Source: Tubiluchus corallicola (taxonomy: Eukaryota; Priapulida; Priapulimorpha; Priapulimorphida; Tubiluchidae). Taken from it: a stretch of DNA of 64,000 nt. The stretch covers positions 1 through 64,000 of the forward strand of contig JAQGDQ010002391.1 in the NCBI GenBank assembly GCA_030141605.1, written 5' to 3'. Below are positions 8,474 to 18,511 of this stretch, one piece after another. Under the pieces are notes generated by a model, which was not told where the DNA came from, made no database searches, and was given only the letters and a program-made list of their open reading frames with translations. The position numbers and the translations under genes are program-made. Position 1 is the first letter of the stretch. The number at the start of each line of letters is the position of its first letter.

Positions 8474-9895
8474 TTATTCAATTATTTCGAAAAAACCACG
8501 TATTAATTTTTCTGCCCCATCTTCCTCATATATAAAATTGTAATAATAAATTCCCACATGTAATGTAGAAATATCTAGATCATCAAAATAATTCTTTTTT
8601 TCATAAACTTTTCTTCCCACTTTAGTAAAACAAACAAATGTATTTGGAACATCTTTATACTTGTAAGGTATAATATAACTTGTAGTATAAGAAGACAAAG
8701 ATACTAAGTTAGGAAATTCATCAGTCTCTATTTCTTCAACCAATTTGGCAAGTGCATAAAAACCTAAATGATTCAACTCGGTTTTTTTGGCAAAACCACT
8801 GGAAGTAAGTCTACCTTCTTCACCTTTATTAGGCAAAATACCATCTTCTACTACCCAATTATCTGTTTCATAAGATATATTAGCCAATGCAAACTCATTA
8901 TCTTGTAGAGGCATAGTAGCACCGTTGTTATCTGGTAAAACAAAATTATCATATACATAGGTTGAAATATCAAAATTTTTGTTCTCTCCAAACTCCGCAT
9001 TCTCAGCACCAACTAGCCATCCTCCTTGATTACTCACCCCCTTATACCTTATTCCAGCACCAACCACATACTCGTTAATTTCGTAATCCACACTGGTAAG
9101 ATTTTCAGGATTTAAGCCTTTTTCATTAATATAATCAATTGTTGTAGGGATGAATTTTACACTAAATACCAAGTTGTCTGATGGATTGCTAGAGTTATAC
9201 TTTATACGAACAGGAACGCTAGTTCTATTTGTAATATCATCATTGAATGCGTTCTCAAGAGCACTCCCTACGGGGAAATAATAATCTTGACCTGCAGTAA
9301 TGGTTCGTTTCAACTCACCCACAATAAATACTTTTAAATCTCTATTATTTATATTATCTTCAATAGAAGAAGAAGCTATTTGTATTGCATTCACATCAGA
9401 ATTACTCACAAAAATATAATTATCATTATCATTATTATCAAGATAAATCTGCCCCTTTACAATATCCAAAGTATTTTTCACTTCTAAATTACCCTGTACT
9501 ACTCTTATTTGGTTATCAGTGTCAACCTTTAAATTACTAAAAGAAGTAAGAGCCGCTGAGCTTATTAGTATATCACCAGATATTCCTGAAACATCATCAA
9601 CAAAAGAAACCAGTGAGCTTGGTTCACTTTCAACCCCTCCTGCCCCATTACCATCTATAAAAGATGATCTCCTCCCTTCTTCCGAAACAACAGAAAGAGT
9701 GCTATTATCACCCAAAGTAAGTTTGCTTCCATTACCGCTAGCCAATTCAACTGAATTAACTCTCATTTCTACATCAAAAATAGCAAGATTTGTGTCATCA
9801 ATATATAGCAAACCTTCGCCTTTAATGGCAATAAAACCCGTAAAAACTGAAAAAATCAATAGAATAAAACGTTTATATAAGTTACTCTTTTTCAT
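8474..9895 (-). CDS. Exported beta-rich protein of unknown function, first gene of the PorP/SprF set
   Basis: I do not recognise a named family. From ATG 9895 (MKKSNLYKRFILLIFSVF) the protein is about 473 aa with a clear signal peptide; an alternative ATG lies 9 bp upstream. The body is rich in short beta strands and acidic residues. Around residues 80-180 it resembles a shallow repeat (LTLGDNSTLSVVSE, IRVVQGNLEVKNTLDIVKGQIYLDN), suggesting a beta-helix or adhesin-like fold. The C-terminus (YYYNFIYEEDGAEKLIRGFFEIIE) is beta-rich but lacks a gliding-motility C-terminal signature. It is the first gene of a three-to-four-gene minus-strand unit, the place where surface cargo genes usually sit. 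Cargo or adhesin function is an inference. Confidence 0.65.
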   Translation of the reverse strand: MKKSNLYKRFILLIFSVFTGFIAIKGEGLLYIDDTNLAIFDVEMRVNSVELASGNGSKLTLGDNSTLSVVSEEGRRSSFIDGNGAGGVESEPSSLVSFVDDVSGISGDILISSAALTSFSNLKVDTDNQIRVVQGNLEVKNTLDIVKGQIYLDNNDNDNYIFVSNSDVNAIQIASSSIEDNINNRDLKVFIVGELKRTITAGQDYYFPVGSALENAFNDDITNRTSVPVRIKYNSSNPSDNLVFSVKFIPTTIDYINEKGLNPENLTSVDYEINEYVVGAGIRYKGVSNQGGWLVGAENAEFGENKNFDISTYVYDNFVLPDNNGATMPLQDNEFALANISYETDNWVVEDGILPNKGEEGRLTSSGFAKKTELNHLGFYALAKLVEEIETDEFPNLVSLSSYTTSYIIPYKYKDVPNTFVCFTKVGRKVYEKKNYFDDLDISTLHVGIYYYNFIYEEDGAEKLIRGFFEIIE

Positions 9896-10130
9896 ATCTA
9901 ACATTATTTTTTGTGTTACTAAAATAAAAAAATAAAACTTTTATACAAAAAAACTCATTTTAATTATCAAGCAACATTAATATTGGTTAAACAATGTTAA
10001 AATAAAATTCTCTCTTTTTTACAAAATATTAATAACACCTTTTGCATAAAAAACATGCTAAGATAATCAATTTAATTTAACTAAGATAGTAAAATTTATT
10101 ATATTATTCAAATTTTTATCATATTAAATT

Positions 10131-11366
10131 TTATGAACCAAAATCATCAAAAGCCACCATTTCATCTGGAACCCCTAAGTCATAAAGCATTTTCGTAACA
10201 GCATCGTTCATCATAGGAGGCCCACATATATAATACTCAATCTCCTCAGGCTCCTCGTGACTACTTAAATAATTGTCCTCAATAACTTGATGTATAAACC
10301 CAGTATAACCTTTCCAATTATCCTCTGGCAATGGTTCTGAAAGAGCTAAATTCCACTTAAAATTAGGAAATTTCTTTGCAATAGCATCAAACTCATCAGC
10401 ATAAAAAACCTCTTTCAAAGAACGAGCACCATACCAAAATGTCACTTTTCTACCTGATTTTAAAGTATGAAACAAGTGAAAAATATGCGAACGCATAGGA
10501 GCCATACCAGCACCACCTCCAATAAACATCATCTCCTTATCAGTATTCTTCAAGAAAAACTCCCCATAAGGACCTGAAACAGTTACTTTATCGCCCGGTT
10601 TCCTAGAAAAAATGTACGAAGAGCAAATACCAGGATTTACATCTTTAAACCCGCCCTTCACTCTATCATAAGGAGGTGTTGCAATACGAATATTTAACAT
10701 CACAATGTTGCCCTCTGCAGGGTGATTTGCCATAGAATAAGCCCTAAAAGTTTCTTCTGAGTTCTTCATTTTCAAATCAAAAATACTCAAATCATCCCAA
10801 TCCTTACGATATTCCTCCTCAACTTCCATATCTTTAAAATCAACTTCTATCTTAGGAACATCAATCTGAATGTACCCCCCAGATTTAAAATCTAAAGTCT
10901 CTCCATCTGGTAACTTAACAACAAACTCCTTAATAAAAGTAGCCACATTCTTATTAGATACCACCGTACAATCCCACTTTTTAATACCCATCACCTCAGG
11001 CTCAACCTCAATATCCATATCTTCCTTCACCTTTACCTGACAAGCTAAACGCCAATCATTTTGCTGCTCTTTTCTTGTAAAATACCCCGTCTCCGTAGGC
11101 AAAATACTTCCTCCTCCCTTCAAAACCTGACACTTACACATAGCACAGGTACCACCACCTCCGCAAGCAGAAGGCAAAAATATCTTCTCATTGCTCAAAA
11201 CCGTCAACAAAGTATTACCAGACTCTACCTCCAACTTCTTTTTACCACCATTAATGGACACGGTCAAAGCTCCAGAAGGAGATAATTTTTTCTTAGCAAA
11301 CAACAAAACACCCACCAAAGCCAAAATAACTCCTAAGAAAACAACAACGCTTGTAAAAATAACCAT
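10131..11366 (-). CDS. nqrF: Na+-translocating NADH:quinone reductase subunit F
   Basis: NqrF takes electrons from NADH through FAD and a 2Fe-2S cluster into the sodium pump. The 411-aa protein has an N-terminal membrane helix (residues 3-24). A ferredoxin domain follows, with cluster cysteines at about 68, 74, 77 and 109 ([12 protein letters not shown] then LACQV). The FAD domain carries RAYSMANHP near 211, and the NAD domain carries [13 protein letters not shown] and [13 protein letters not shown] near the end. The length is normal. It is the last gene of the nqrABCDEF operon, 38 bp after nqrE. Confidence 0.97.
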   Translation of the reverse strand: MVIFTSVVVFLGVILALVGVLLFAKKKLSPSGALTVSINGGKKKLEVESGNTLLTVLSNEKIFLPSACGGGGTCAMCKCQVLKGGGSILPTETGYFTRKEQQNDWRLACQVKVKEDMDIEVEPEVMGIKKWDCTVVSNKNVATFIKEFVVKLPDGETLDFKSGGYIQIDVPKIEVDFKDMEVEEEYRKDWDDLSIFDLKMKNSEETFRAYSMANHPAEGNIVMLNIRIATPPYDRVKGGFKDVNPGICSSYIFSRKPGDKVTVSGPYGEFFLKNTDKEMMFIGGGAGMAPMRSHIFHLFHTLKSGRKVTFWYGARSLKEVFYADEFDAIAKKFPNFKWNLALSEPLPEDNWKGYTGFIHQVIEDNYLSSHEEPEEIEYYICGPPMMNDAVTKMLYDLGVPDEMVAFDDFGS

Positions 11367-11404
11367 AAACCAAGTTACTTAATTAAATCAATACTAACTA
11401 AAAA

Positions 11405-12022
11405 TTAAAGCTTTATACCCATAAAGCTCATAAATGCAATACCCATCAACCCACAAATAATAAAAGTAATTCCCAACCCTCTCAAAGGAGCAGGAACGTT
11501 TGAATACCGTATCTTCTCTCTTATAGCTGCAATGCCTACAATAGCTAACAACCATCCCACACCAGATCCCAAACCAAAAGCCGTTGCCTCTGCCAACGAG
11601 TTATAATCCCTCTCCTGCATAAACAAAGACCCGCCAAGAATAGCACAGTTCACAGCAATCAATGGAAGAAAAATACCTAATGAAGAATATAATGCAGGAA
11701 AAAACTTCTCAACAACCATCTCCACCAGCTGAACCATAGAGGCGATAACAGCAATAAAAATAATAAAACTCAAAAAACTCAAATCCACACCCTCAAAATC
11801 ACTACCCAACCAACTTAAAGCTCCCTCTCTCAACACATAATTATGCAACAAATAATCAACAGGAACAGTTATTGCCAAAACAAAAATAACCGCAATACCC
11901 AAACCTAAAGAAGTATTAACCGTCTTTGAAACAGCCAAATAAGAACACATACCCAAAAAGTATGCAAAAATCATATTGTCAACAAAAATTGACTTAACAA
12001 ATATATTAAATAGACCTTCCAT
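11405..12022 (-). CDS. nqrE: Na+-NQR subunit E
   Basis: The 205-aa protein has six hydrophobic segments and the NqrE/RnfA family signatures: [21 protein letters not shown] near residue 14 and [16 protein letters not shown] near 119. Each contains a conserved cysteine in a half-membrane helix; in known structures these hold a membrane-embedded iron-sulfur centre shared with NqrD. It lies 20 bp after nqrD and 38 bp before nqrF. Confidence 0.97.
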   Translation of the reverse strand: MEGLFNIFVKSIFVDNMIFAYFLGMCSYLAVSKTVNTSLGLGIAVIFVLAITVPVDYLLHNYVLREGALSWLGSDFEGVDLSFLSFIIFIAVIASMVQLVEMVVEKFFPALYSSLGIFLPLIAVNCAILGGSLFMQERDYNSLAEATAFGLGSGVGWLLAIVGIAAIREKIRYSNVPAPLRGLGITFIICGLMGIAFMSFMGIKL

Positions 12023-12042
12023 AAACTAACTACTATATATAA

Positions 12043-12675
12043 CTATTTACTTTCTATCAACGTTCTATTTCTACTTCGTTGCACCCAAATAATAACTCCT
12101 ACAGTAATCAAAGCCATAGGAGGCAAAATCATAAAACCATTATTCATATATCCCCAATCGTAAAACGCATCAGGAATTACCTTCACACCCAAAAGACTTC
12201 CCGACCCAAACAACTCTCTGAAAAATGCGACAACAATCAAAACCCAAGCATACCCAAACGCATTACCTATCCCATCCAAAAAAGCTGGAAAAGGCTTATT
12301 CCCCAGTGCAAAAGCCTCCAAACGCCCCATTATAATACAATTGGTAATAATCAACCCCACAAAAACTGACAGCTGCTTACTCACCTCATAAGCAAAAGCC
12401 TTCAACACTAAATCAACCAATATAACCAATGTAGCAATAACCACCAGCTGAACAATAATCCTTATACGTGTAGGAATAGTATTCCTCAAAAGCGAAACAA
12501 CAACATTTGCAATAGACATCACCACCATTACAGAAATAGACATAACAATTGCAGGCTCTAACTTAGCCGTAATAGCCAAAGCAGAACAAATACCCAGCAC
12601 CTGAATAGTAATTGGGTTATCTTTACCCAACGGATTAGTCAACAACTTGCGACTCTTAGCAGACAACAACTCCAT
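12043..12675 (-). CDS. nqrD: Na+-NQR subunit D
   Basis: The 210-aa six-helix protein is the partner of NqrE. It has the family stretch NPITIQVLGICSALAIT near residue 20 and VGLIITNCIIMGRLEAFA near 105, each with the conserved cysteine that binds the intramembrane cluster. It is 14 bp after nqrC. Length and hydrophobic pattern are ordinary. Confidence 0.97.
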   Translation of the reverse strand: MELLSAKSRKLLTNPLGKDNPITIQVLGICSALAITAKLEPAIVMSISVMVVMSIANVVVSLLRNTIPTRIRIIVQLVVIATLVILVDLVLKAFAYEVSKQLSVFVGLIITNCIIMGRLEAFALGNKPFPAFLDGIGNAFGYAWVLIVVAFFRELFGSGSLLGVKVIPDAFYDWGYMNNGFMILPPMALITVGVIIWVQRSRNRTLIESK

Positions 12676-12689
12676 ATCTTATACAAAAA

Positions 12690-13385
12690 TTAATTTAAAC
12701 CTTCCAAAAAAGTTTTATAACTCATTAAACAATCCATCAACATATCCTGCACGCCCACACTCGTTATCGTTCCTCCAGATATAGCATCTACAGAATGAAC
12801 ATCATCTCTCCCGCCCTTCACTACAGAAATACCAGTAAAATCACCCTCCTTATTAAAAATATATTTTTCCTCAAACTGCTCTAAAAAGAAATTCTCTGTT
12901 ATCTCTGCCCCTAAGCCGGGAGTTTCGCTCTTATGGTCAAAAGTAACCCCATACACCCTCCTACCATCTTCATTCATAGAAACAAAACCCCAAATAGGTC
13001 CCCACAACCCTTTGCCTCTCACTTCCAAAATATATTTTTTACTACCATCTTCCAGTAAACACTCATAAACAGGAAAAAATCTCTCATCACTAGCCTTTGC
13101 CAACTCCTTATTCAAATTAATGTCAAAAGCCTTTTCGCCCTCCACCTTCTCACCTCTAACGTTAATCACATAACTATCCTTTATATACCTACCAAAACTA
13201 TCCTCTACGTCCTCTTTCTTTATTTCTACTTTCACTGATTGTAAAATAGATTGCATCTTTTCAACTTCAAAATTCTTTACCTGAAAAGGCTTTAAAGTAA
13301 TAGCGGCAACTGACAATAATGATGCCACGAAAACAACTAAGATAGTTGAATAGATAAAAGTATAAGTATTTCCTTGAACATTCAT
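12690..13385 (-). CDS. nqrC: Na+-NQR subunit C
   Basis: NqrC carries a covalent FMN on a threonine outside the membrane. The 231-aa protein has one N-terminal helix (residues 10-30), a periplasmic domain and the flavin attachment region VDAISGGTITSVGVQDM, with the acceptor threonine near residue 206. The second position of the usual SGAT motif is glycine here (SGGT), a mild variant that keeps the acceptor. The sequence GLWGPIWGF and the ETPGLGAEI motif near 154 also fit the FMN-binding domain. It is slightly shorter than many homologues but complete. Confidence 0.95.
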   Translation of the reverse strand: MNVQGNTYTFIYSTILVVFVASLLSVAAITLKPFQVKNFEVEKMQSILQSVKVEIKKEDVEDSFGRYIKDSYVINVRGEKVEGEKAFDINLNKELAKASDERFFPVYECLLEDGSKKYILEVRGKGLWGPIWGFVSMNEDGRRVYGVTFDHKSETPGLGAEITENFFLEQFEEKYIFNKEGDFTGISVVKGGRDDVHSVDAISGGTITSVGVQDMLMDCLMSYKTFLEGLN

Positions 13386-13398
13386 ATCTCAAATATTT

Positions 13399-14586
13399 TT
13401 AAGCCTTAACTCTTTTAAGCCTGCGTTTAATATTAGCCTGCACCACATAATGATCTATCACAGGAGCAAACACATTCATAAATAATATTGCTAGCATAAC
13501 ACCTTCCGGGTAAGCAGGATTAACAACCCTTATTAAAATAGCCAGCAAACCAATCAAAAAACCATAAATATATTTACCCTTTTCCGTTCGTGTAGCAGTA
13601 ACAGGGTCAGTAGCCATAAATACCACCCCAAAAGCAAATCCACCCAAAAGAAGATGTTGCCAAGCAGGTATTTCCATAAAAGGATTCACAGCAAATACAT
13701 TTAGTAGCCAACCCATAAATAACCCACCCAACGTAGCAGATACAATAATCTTATAACTTGCAATACCTGTGAAAATCAAAGTAAATGCACCTAACAGAAT
13801 AGCCAAAGTAGAAGTCTCGCCAATAGAACCGGGTATCCACCCCATAAACATATCAAACCAAGTCAAAGGCTCTCCCAAACCATTTGTAAAAACTAATTGT
13901 CCTCCCTGTTCTACTCCTGCAGCCTGTCCCAATGGAGTAGCACCAGAAAAACCATCTACAATATCTTCTCCCTTGCTCAAACCATTCACCCAAATAGTAT
14001 CGCCAGAAATCTTAGAAGGATAAGCAAAAAACAAAAATGCTCTTGCTATCAATGCAGGATTCATAATATTCATTCCCGTACCGCCAAATACCTCCTTACC
14101 TATCACCACCGCAAATACAGTAGCAATACCCACCATCCACAAAGGAATATCAACAGGCACAATGAGAGGTATAAGCATACCCGACACTAAAAAACCCTCG
14201 TTTACTTCGTGACCTCGCAATTGGGCAAAAACAAACTCAGCAGCTAAACCACTTATATAAGAAACTGCAACAATAGGTATTACTCGTATCGCACCATAAA
14301 AGAAAGTTTCCCAAAAAGTAGCCTCTACACCCACAGCTAAAAAATGCTGATAGCCCACATTCCACATCCCAAACAAAAGAGCAGGAATCAAAGCCTTCAC
14401 TACAATAATCATAGTCCTTTTAAGGTCTATCGCATCGTGTATATGAGTGCCTGATTGAGAAGTTTTATTAGGAACATACAAAAAAGTCTCTATTGCATCA
14501 AAAGTAGAATGTAACTTGCTAAATTTCCCCCCCTTTTCAAAATTAGGTTTTATCTTATCTAAATAATTCCTTAAAAATTTCATCAA
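13399..14586 (-). CDS. nqrB: Na+-NQR subunit B
   Basis: NqrB is the main sodium-channel subunit with a second covalent FMN. The 395-aa protein has about ten membrane segments. The FMN attachment motif is DGFSGATPLGQ, with the acceptor threonine near residue 217, and GKEVFGGTGMNIMNPALIARAFLFFAYP precedes it near 164-190. MATDPVTATRT near 318 is also family typical. The gene is 43 bp after nqrA and 13 bp before nqrC. Confidence 0.97.
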   Translation of the reverse strand: MMKFLRNYLDKIKPNFEKGGKFSKLHSTFDAIETFLYVPNKTSQSGTHIHDAIDLKRTMIIVVKALIPALLFGMWNVGYQHFLAVGVEATFWETFFYGAIRVIPIVAVSYISGLAAEFVFAQLRGHEVNEGFLVSGMLIPLIVPVDIPLWMVGIATVFAVVIGKEVFGGTGMNIMNPALIARAFLFFAYPSKISGDTIWVNGLSKGEDIVDGFSGATPLGQAAGVEQGGQLVFTNGLGEPLTWFDMFMGWIPGSIGETSTLAILLGAFTLIFTGIASYKIIVSATLGGLFMGWLLNVFAVNPFMEIPAWQHLLLGGFAFGVVFMATDPVTATRTEKGKYIYGFLIGLLAILIRVVNPAYPEGVMLAILFMNVFAPVIDHYVVQANIKRRLKRVKA

Positions 14587-14629
14587 TTACTTATTATAGT
14601 TTTTAACACTTGTCTATTTTATAAAAAAC

Positions 14630-15979
14630 TTAGCTCAACTCCTTTATCATCAAATCAAAACCACCTCTTAATATCTTTTGCACTTCTATTTTTGACGTAC
14701 AAACATACTCACACAGTGCCAAATCCTCCTCTACAACTTCATATATTCCCAGTTTCTCCATCAAATCAACATCTTCTACCAATACAGCTTTTACTAACTG
14801 TTCGGGTAACAAATCCATTGGTAATACCTTATCATACTGTCCCGACACCACAAAAGCTCTTTCTCCACCATTTAAATTAGCATTCGAGCGAAATTTTTTC
14901 TTTGGCAAAAATTTAGATGCAAATGTTCTTGATGCACTAAACTTATTCACTCCCAAAGAAGCCCAACCAAATAGCTCATAGTCATCACCTTCGGGAATTA
15001 CGGTAATCTGTGTGTCATAAAAACCAATATATCCTTTTTCAGAAGTCTTTTTTCCCGTCAGCACATTACCACTAATGTATCTTAAACTTTCCCCCTCCTT
15101 TACGCTACCACTCAACATATCCTTAATAGATGCACCTACCAATGTTTTACAATAAGCAGGCTCTTTCACCTCCGAACCACAAAGGCATACTACCCTTGAA
15201 GCATCATAAATACCTTCGTTAAATAATTTTCCTATCATAACAATATCCTGTGGCTTCAATGTCCACACCACCTCGCCCTTGTTAATAGGAGAAATATGAT
15301 GTATTTGCACCCCCACGTTACCTGCTGGATGAGGTCCTGAAAATTCATAAACATTCCCACCCACATTTCTAAAAATAGAACTGTATTTACTATCCTTAGA
15401 AACTCCTATATTTATTTCATTAGCTAATTTTGAAATAGCCTTCATACCTGCCCTGAATACTGTTTCATTATCCTTCAATGCAAACTCGTTGTCTATTGCC
15501 AAAGGAGATGAATCAAATGAAGATATGAATATAGCCTTAGGAGTATCCTTAGGATTAGCTATTATATTATAAGGTCTCTGAACAATAAGAGGCCAGATAC
15601 CTGCTTCTAAAAGACTTTGAATAACTTTTTCCCTCGAAAGTTCTTTAATATCTTGTTTTTCAAATTTTTTATAGACTATTTCCTTATCTCGCTCTACTAC
15701 AACCTCCAATATCTTTCTTCTTTCACCCCTATTTACAGCCTTTACTTCTCCACTTACAGGAGAATTAAAGACAATCTCAGGGGTTTTTTTATCAAAAAAT
15801 AAGGTGTCCCCTGCCTTTACTTTATCACCAACTTTTACTTTCAACTTAGGAGTAACATTGTAAAAATCCGTTGGCTTCAATGCAAAGATATTAGGTAAAT
15901 CCTGCGTAACAAACTGCTTCTTAGCTTCCCCTTTCAACGGAATATTTAATCCCTTTTTTATCTTTATCGTCCCACTCAT
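14630..15979 (-). CDS. nqrA: Na+-NQR subunit A
   Basis: NqrA is the cytoplasmic subunit of the pump. The 449-aa protein begins IKIKKGLNIPLKGEAKK and has the biotinyl/lipoyl-like barrel (KVGDKVKAGDTLFFDKK) near residue 50. The Rossmann-like part contains PYNIIANPKDTPKAIFISSFDSSPL, and GPHPAGNVGVQIHHISPINKGE lies near 216. As first gene it defines the operon start; TAATTTTG on its strand (16021-16014) is a plausible -7 box about 34 bp upstream. Confidence 0.97.
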   Translation of the reverse strand: MSGTIKIKKGLNIPLKGEAKKQFVTQDLPNIFALKPTDFYNVTPKLKVKVGDKVKAGDTLFFDKKTPEIVFNSPVSGEVKAVNRGERRKILEVVVERDKEIVYKKFEKQDIKELSREKVIQSLLEAGIWPLIVQRPYNIIANPKDTPKAIFISSFDSSPLAIDNEFALKDNETVFRAGMKAISKLANEINIGVSKDSKYSSIFRNVGGNVYEFSGPHPAGNVGVQIHHISPINKGEVVWTLKPQDIVMIGKLFNEGIYDASRVVCLCGSEVKEPAYCKTLVGASIKDMLSGSVKEGESLRYISGNVLTGKKTSEKGYIGFYDTQITVIPEGDDYELFGWASLGVNKFSASRTFASKFLPKKKFRSNANLNGGERAFVVSGQYDKVLPMDLLPEQLVKAVLVEDVDLMEKLGIYEVVEEDLALCEYVCTSKIEVQKILRGGFDLMIKELS

Positions 15980-16317
15980 ATAAAATAGTCTTGTTATTTG
16001 CGAAATAATCTTGCAAAATTAAATAAAAAAAATCAATAAACCTACATTTATTTTGCCTAAAAACTAACAATCGAAACCTTACAATACTGCAAAAAAACAT
16101 ACAATAAAAACAAGGTAATTATATGTAATTTTACACCAATTTAATAATATAAGCAGATTATTTTTTTCTTAACATTTCCTGCAATCATCACCAAAGCATA
16201 AAAAAACGAAAAAGGCTGCTAAAATTTAAAGATATAATATAAATTTCTATTAAAATTACCTTAAAAAAGACGATAAAAATCAGAAAAATTGTAGCTTTAA
16301 CAAAAAAATAAATAAAA
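15980..16317. other. 338-bp divergent intergenic region (nqrA / DUF5103)
   Basis: Very A+T-rich spacer holding the promoters of both flanking genes. I see a TAATTTTG box for nqrA (16021-16014, minus) and an imperfect TAGCTTTA box for the DUF5103 gene (16292-16299, plus). No RNA gene, coding relic or long inverted repeat was found. Confidence 0.5.
16014..16021 (-). promoter_or_regulatory. Predicted -7 box of the nqr operon
   Basis: TAATTTTG on the minus strand fits TAnnTTTG and leaves a leader of roughly 30 nt before nqrA. No -33 element at 20 bp spacing is evident. Confidence 0.45.
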
Positions 16318-17589
16318 ATGAAAAATAAATTACGCAATATTATCTTTTTTACCCTTTATTTACTTACATCCTATAATTTATTTTCACAAGAAATAAACCT
16401 AAAATCTATACTCCTTCACAAAAAAAATGACCCCCTATCCTACCCTATTATCAGTCTCAACTCAGGAGAAAGATTAGAACTTTACTTTGATGACCTCGCA
16501 GAAGACCTCAACTACTACTACTATACCATAGAGCATTGCAATGCCAACTGGCAACCTTCTGGTCTCAATTTTAATGAATATGCTGATGGTTTCACTGATA
16601 ATGAAATTATAAATTACGAATATTCTACAAATACCTATACATCTTATATACATTACAAGATAGAACTACCTAATGAAGAGCTTAAAATAACATATTCAGG
16701 CAATTACATTATCAAAGTCTATGAAGAAAACAAAAGAGATAGCCCCCTTTTTGAAAGAAGGTTTTCAGTAGTAGAAAACTTTTGTAACACAGATGCCAAA
16801 GTAAGTTTCGATACAAAAAATAGCAATATGACCAATATGCAAGCTATCTTTTTTACTTTGTTTTTTAACGAGAACTTACTCATAAACCCACAAAGCTACT
16901 TATCTGTTCATATTAACCAAAACAACGACTGGAATACTACTATTAAAAATGTAAAACCTACTTTCTTCTTTGAAGGAAAATGGATTTACGACATCAACAG
17001 CAACACTGAATTTGAAGCATTGAATGAATACAGAAACTTTAATTTAAGAAGTTTTAGATATACAGGGATAAGTTTTAAACACATACACAAAGAAAAAGAT
17101 AAATACATTGCTGAACTAAGAGATGATCAACTTAGAGGAGGTAAATTACACGCTGTGAGTTTTGATATAAACGGCAGATACTTTATTCAGTACGAGGATG
17201 AAGAATACAAACATACAGAATCTGATTATGGTTTCATAAAATTCACATTACCAATGGAAGACCCGATACTTACTGGAAAAATATATCTATACGGTGCTTT
17301 AACAAATTATGAAATGAACGAAAACAACATAATGAAATACAACCCTCAAAAGGCAGCTTATGAAAAAACCTTATTCCTCAAAAATGGATTTTATGATTAC
17401 CGTTATGTATTGGATAGAGGAGGATTTATAGATAACTCTACCATAGAAGGAAGCTTCTACCAAACAGAAAACGACTATCTTATTTACGTATACTATAAGG
17501 ATATTTTAAATAGATACGACCGACTTGTAGGCTTTGATATAGTAAATAGTACAGGTAAATTACAAGAATACAACATCCTCAATGATTAA
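16318..17589 (+). CDS. DUF5103 family exported protein
   Basis: The 423-aa protein has a signal peptide (residues 6-24, ending NLFSQ) and matches the DUF5103 family of Bacteroidota. Marks are PLSYPIISLNSGERLELYFDDL, the YYYTIEHCNANWQPSGLNFNEYADGFTDN block near residue 60, and the C-terminal YGALTNYEMNENNIMKYN..YEKTLFLKNGFYDYRYVL. The family is a one-to-one marker found across the phylum, thought to act in the periplasm or outer membrane, with no settled function. Its stop overlaps the convergent hemC stop by 4 bp. Confidence 0.88.
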   Translation: MKNKLRNIIFFTLYLLTSYNLFSQEINLKSILLHKKNDPLSYPIISLNSGERLELYFDDLAEDLNYYYYTIEHCNANWQPSGLNFNEYADGFTDNEIINYEYSTNTYTSYIHYKIELPNEELKITYSGNYIIKVYEENKRDSPLFERRFSVVENFCNTDAKVSFDTKNSNMTNMQAIFFTLFFNENLLINPQSYLSVHINQNNDWNTTIKNVKPTFFFEGKWIYDINSNTEFEALNEYRNFNLRSFRYTGISFKHIHKEKDKYIAELRDDQLRGGKLHAVSFDINGRYFIQYEDEEYKHTESDYGFIKFTLPMEDPILTGKIYLYGALTNYEMNENNIMKYNPQKAAYEKTLFLKNGFYDYRYVLDRGGFIDNSTIEGSFYQTENDYLIYVYYKDILNRYDRLVGFDIVNSTGKLQEYNILND

Positions 17590-18497
17590 TAGCTACTATT
17601 ATACTCTTCTCTAAATTTTAAAGCCAGTTCTTCTATTTCTTGCAAATAATTATCAGATATTTCAACAAAAAAGTTTTCTTTGATGATTTTATCTCCAACT
17701 TCTTTACCCGCCGCAACCGACACTTTTGCCCGCTTATTCTCCAGAGTAGCAAGCACTGCCAAAGGAAACCTGCACCCTGCCTCCATTACCTTCATAAACA
17801 TTCGCTCTATGTTTGCAGCCACCTCTGTTTCCGTATGATTTACCATCCTTACAACATTTACAGATTCTTTGTCGTTCTCTCTACACTCTATCCCAATAAT
17901 CCCCTGCCCCACAGCAGGTAGCACTTGATTATCTTTCAACACTCTACCCATCTCAAAATTACGCCCTATTCTCTTTAAGCCTGCCGCCGCCAATATAATA
18001 GCATCATACTCACCTTGTTCCATCTTTTTCAATCGTGTATCTATATTGCCTCTTATATCTTTAAAAACAATATCAGGACGCAACTTTGCCAGTTGTACCG
18101 TCCTTCGTGGTGCTCCTGTACCACATACAAACCCTTCTGGCATATCCAAAATGTTTTTGCCCTCCTTAGAAATAAATACGTCAAATGGAACTTCTCTTTT
18201 AGGAAAAGAATATAGTCCTAAACCTTGTGGTATATCATTAGGAACATCTTTTAAACTATGTACTGCAATATCGGCCTCACCTTTCAAAAGAGCTGTTTCT
18301 AATTCTTTTACAAATACTCCCACAGAAGAAAATGAGGTCAAAGCACTACTTTGATTTTTATCCCCTTGCGTTTTATATTTTATAATCTCAAATTCAAACT
18401 CTGGATTATGCTTCTTTAAGAGATTTACAGTTTGTTTTGTCTGCGTATAGGCTAAAAGGCTAGATCTAGTAGCAACTTTTATCTTTCTATTTGGCAT
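17586..18497 (-). CDS. hemC: Porphobilinogen deaminase (hydroxymethylbilane synthase)
   Basis: HemC joins four porphobilinogen units to hydroxymethylbilane in tetrapyrrole synthesis. The 303-aa protein shows ATRSSLLAYTQT (residue 9), EIKYKTQGD, the VFVKELETALLKGEADIAVHSLKDVP active-site region near 65-90, GTGAPRR near 127, RGNIDTRLKKM, and LPAVGQGIIGIECR. The dipyrromethane cofactor cysteine is in MEAGCRFPLA. It lies 14 bp after rny on the same strand and is probably co-transcribed with it. Confidence 0.97.
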   Translation of the reverse strand: MPNRKIKVATRSSLLAYTQTKQTVNLLKKHNPEFEFEIIKYKTQGDKNQSSALTSFSSVGVFVKELETALLKGEADIAVHSLKDVPNDIPQGLGLYSFPKREVPFDVFISKEGKNILDMPEGFVCGTGAPRRTVQLAKLRPDIVFKDIRGNIDTRLKKMEQGEYDAIILAAAGLKRIGRNFEMGRVLKDNQVLPAVGQGIIGIECRENDKESVNVVRMVNHTETEVAANIERMFMKVMEAGCRFPLAVLATLENKRAKVSVAAGKEVGDKIIKENFFVEISDNYLQEIEELALKFREEYNSSY

Positions 18498-18511
18498 ACT
18501 TGTCGTTTGTT

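Noticed and set aside
9519-9935. 138-codon plus-strand ORF inside the exported-protein gene
   Set aside because: It is a shadow of the minus-strand gene, which has a signal peptide and operon context.
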